Origin: Oligoflexia bacterium
Lineage (GTDB): Bacteria > Bdellovibrionota > UBA1018
DNA length: 5,571 nt
Direction: 5' to 3'
Assembly: GCA_025352185.1 (NCBI GenBank)
Contig: JANXTV010000011.1
Coordinates: 1-5,571, forward strand
The translations under genes and the position numbers were made by a program. The notes beneath the pieces were generated by a model that saw only the letters and a program-made list of their open reading frames with translations, did not search any database and was not told where the DNA came from. Positions 3,603 to 5,571 of this stretch are shown here, piece by piece; the first letter of the stretch is position 1; every line of letters starts with the position of its first letter.

Positions 3603-5571
3603 ATGTCGAACTCCGATTCTTTTTCCGTCACCTTGAATGAAACACGCGTTTTTAAAGTTCCTTCCGTTTTCGCGGCGAATGCGGAACTCCAGGAAAGTGA
3701 GTACTTAAATCGCCTCGCGCTTGGAAAGTCCGATCCAGAAAAATACTGGGCCGACGCTGCCCGTGAGCTAAAATGGCAAAAACCGTTCACGAAAATTCTC
3801 GAATGGAATCCGCCTTTCGCAAAGTGGTTCGAAGACGGGAATATTAACGCGTCTGAAAACTGCATTGATCGCCACCTCGCTTCGTCGGGCGGTAAAGCCG
3901 CCATTACTTGGGAAGGGGAGCCGATCGTCGGCGGGAAACCCGAAAGCATCACCTGGACATATTCGGAGCTCCACGACCGAACGGTACGAATGGCCGCGGG
4001 ACTGCGGAAGCTCGGACTAAAAAAGGGCGACCGCGTGGCGATTTACATGCCGCTCGTACCCGAGAGTGTGGTCGCGATGCTCGCCTGCGCACGCGCCGGA
4101 CTTACCCACACCGTTATTTTTGGCGGATTTTCCGCGGAGTCTTTAAAGGACCGCGTGAATGACGCCGGAGCGAGGGTCGTACTCACCGCCGATTTCGGAT
4201 GGCGTAAGGGCGCGAAGCTTGGGCTCCGCGAACAGGTCGAAAAAGCGATCGCGGGTGCTCCTTGTGTCGAGTCTGTGATCACGCTCCGGCGCGAAGAAGT
4301 GGGGCTCGAGGACACGCAGTCGACCGGGGAGGTGACCGGAAAAATCGCCCACGCGAACGAATATGATTGGTACGGAATTTCCTACTCCTTCTCGAAAGCC
4401 GAGCTGAATTCACTCGGGGGGGCCGAGGTTTGCGGTGCGGAACACCCGCTTTTTATCCTTTATACGAGTGGTACGACGGGAAAACCGAAAGGGATCGTTC
4501 ACTCGACGGGAGGTTTCTTAACCGGGGCCGCGCGATCGACGAAGGACGTTTTCGACTTAAAATCGGACGATACGTATTGGTGTACGGCCGATATCGGATG
4601 GATTACGGGTCATACTTACCTCGTCTACGGCCCGCTCGCGCTCGGCGCCTCGGTATTTATTTACGAAGGCGCACCCACGACGCCAACTCCCGACCGTTTC
4701 TGGGAAATGATTTCGCGGCGTAAGGTATCCATTCTCTACACGGCACCGACGGCCATTCGCGCTTTCATGAAACTCGGTACGGATCTTCCGAAGAATCACG
4801 ATCTCTCCTCTCTCCGGGTGCTCGGTACCGTCGGCGAACCGATTAATCCGGAAGCGTGGATGTGGTATAAAGATACGATCGGTGGCGGCCGGTGTCCGAT
4901 TGTCGATACGTACTGGCAAACCGAAACGGGTTCGATCGTGGTGTCGCCGCTTCCCGGAGTCGTGGCGACTAAACCTGGCTCCGCGACTTTCCCGCTCCCC
5001 GGGTACGACGTCGCGATTCTGGATAAAGCCGGTGAGCCGGTACCTCTCGGTCGGGGCGGTTACCTCGTCATTCGGAAACCTTGGCCTTCGATGGCGCGGA
5101 CTATCTTTCGGGACCCCGAACGCTTTAAAGAGACGTATTTTTCGAACTTTAAGGACGGCATTTATTTCACGGGCGACGGTGCTCGCTTCGATGAACAAGG
5201 CTACCTCTGGTGTCTCGGACGAGTCGACGACGTACTGAACGTTTCGGGACATCGTCTCGGAACGATGGAGATCGAATCGGCGCTCGTTTCCCATCCCGCC
5301 GTAGCGGAAGCCGCGGTCGTCGGTCGACCCGATGAACTGAAGGGGCAGGGTATCGTCGCGTTCGTGAGCTTAAAGTCCTCGCAGGTGAAGGCCCTCGGAA
5401 CCAACGCGACGCTCTTGAAATCGTTGAAGGACGAACTCCGTGCGCACGTGACGAAAGAAATCGGAGCGCTTGCGCGTCCCGACGAAATTCGCTTCTCCGA
5501 CGGACTCCCGAAAACCCGATCGGGAAAAATCATGCGCCGGCTCCTCCGTGAGCTCGCGACCACCGGAGTTG
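3603..5571 (+). CDS. acs: Acetyl-CoA synthetase (AMP-forming), 3' end cut by the window
   Basis: An open frame of 656 codons continuing past the right edge; homology suggests only some 20-30 residues are missing. The enzyme (EC 6.2.1.1) turns acetate, ATP and CoA into acetyl-CoA, AMP and PPi in the cytoplasm. The N-terminal domain opens with FKVPSVFAANAEL and DPEKYWADAARELKWQKPF, as in the family. Visible motifs are: ATP loop YTSGTTGKPKG (287-297); GWITGH (332-337); V410 in TVGEP; YWQTETG (437-443); TGDGA (523-527); GRVDDVLNVSGHRLGT (539-554), with hinge Asp542 and Arg551; and PKTRSGKIMRR near the end, with catalytic Lys642. Relative to Salmonella Acs, Trp438 matches Trp414, which limits the pocket to acetate or propionate. 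Ile334 replaces Val310, and Lys642 matches Lys609, the residue silenced by acetylation. The ATG is the only start after the in-frame TAG at 3591-3593. Residues about 230-278 look more divergent than the rest. Confidence 0.96.
   Translation, partial: MSNSDSFSVTLNETRVFKVPSVFAANAELQESEYLNRLALGKSDPEKYWADAARELKWQKPFTKILEWNPPFAKWFEDGNINASENCIDRHLASSGGKAAITWEGEPIVGGKPESITWTYSELHDRTVRMAAGLRKLGLKKGDRVAIYMPLVPESVVAMLACARAGLTHTVIFGGFSAESLKDRVNDAGARVVLTADFGWRKGAKLGLREQVEKAIAGAPCVESVITLRREEVGLEDTQSTGEVTGKIAHANEYDWYGISYSFSKAELNSLGGAEVCGAEHPLFILYTSGTTGKPKGIVHSTGGFLTGAARSTKDVFDLKSDDTYWCTADIGWITGHTYLVYGPLALGASVFIYEGAPTTPTPDRFWEMISRRKVSILYTAPTAIRAFMKLGTDLPKNHDLSSLRVLGTVGEPINPEAWMWYKDTIGGGRCPIVDTYWQTETGSIVVSPLPGVVATKPGSATFPLPGYDVAILDKAGEPVPLGRGGYLVIRKPWPSMARTIFRDPERFKETYFSNFKDGIYFTGDGARFDEQGYLWCLGRVDDVLNVSGHRLGTMEIESALVSHPAVAEAAVVGRPDELKGQGIVAFVSLKSSQVKALGTNATLLKSLKDELRAHVTKEIGALARPDEIRFSDGLPKTRSGKIMRRLLRELATTGV

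Noticed and set aside
4557..5294. 245-residue open frame on the - strand inside acs
   Set aside because: Arg/His-rich, no ribosome binding site, fully antisense to the well-conserved Acs core; a shadow of GC-rich codons.

Overview
The window is an ordinary-looking stretch of chromosome from a diderm (Gram-negative type) bacterium with moderate GC. It holds six protein-coding genes, two of them cut by the window edges. A lipoprotein with a clean lipobox, a single-pass envelope protein, AGGAG-type ribosome binding sites and a sigma70-like promoter support the diderm call. The HU and cyclophilin sequences look compatible with Bdellovibrionota, Myxococcota or a similar lineage, but that is an impression and was not tested.

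Layout from left to right: (1) the 3' end of a Nudix-hydrolase gene on the + strand (1-179); (2) a cytoplasmic cyclophilin-type peptidyl-prolyl isomerase (221-781, +); (3) a 176-bp leader full of alternative RNA pairings, then an HU-family nucleoid protein (958-1230, +); (4) two tandem hairpins sharing a 15-nt repeat, then a strong, probably bidirectional terminator (1239-1319); (5) a convergent gene for a lipoprotein of unknown family (1337-2614, -); (6) a divergent intergenic region with a near-consensus promoter for the lipoprotein gene and an inverted repeat over the -35 area; (7) a single-pass membrane protein of unknown family (2762-3556, +); and (8) acetyl-CoA synthetase (3603 to the window end, +), lacking only its last residues.

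No single pathway links the genes. Nudix hydrolase, cyclophilin, HU and Acs are housekeeping functions. The divergent lipoprotein and membrane-protein pair is the only part without a recognisable role. No mobile element, CRISPR array, tRNA or rRNA was seen, and no gene-free stretch exceeds 300 bases. The points most worth a second look are regulatory: the competing hairpins and loop-displayed ribosome binding site before HU, the repeat-hairpin pair after HU, the divergent promoter with its dyads, and the acs start codon that directly abuts an inverted repeat and has no spaced ribosome binding site.
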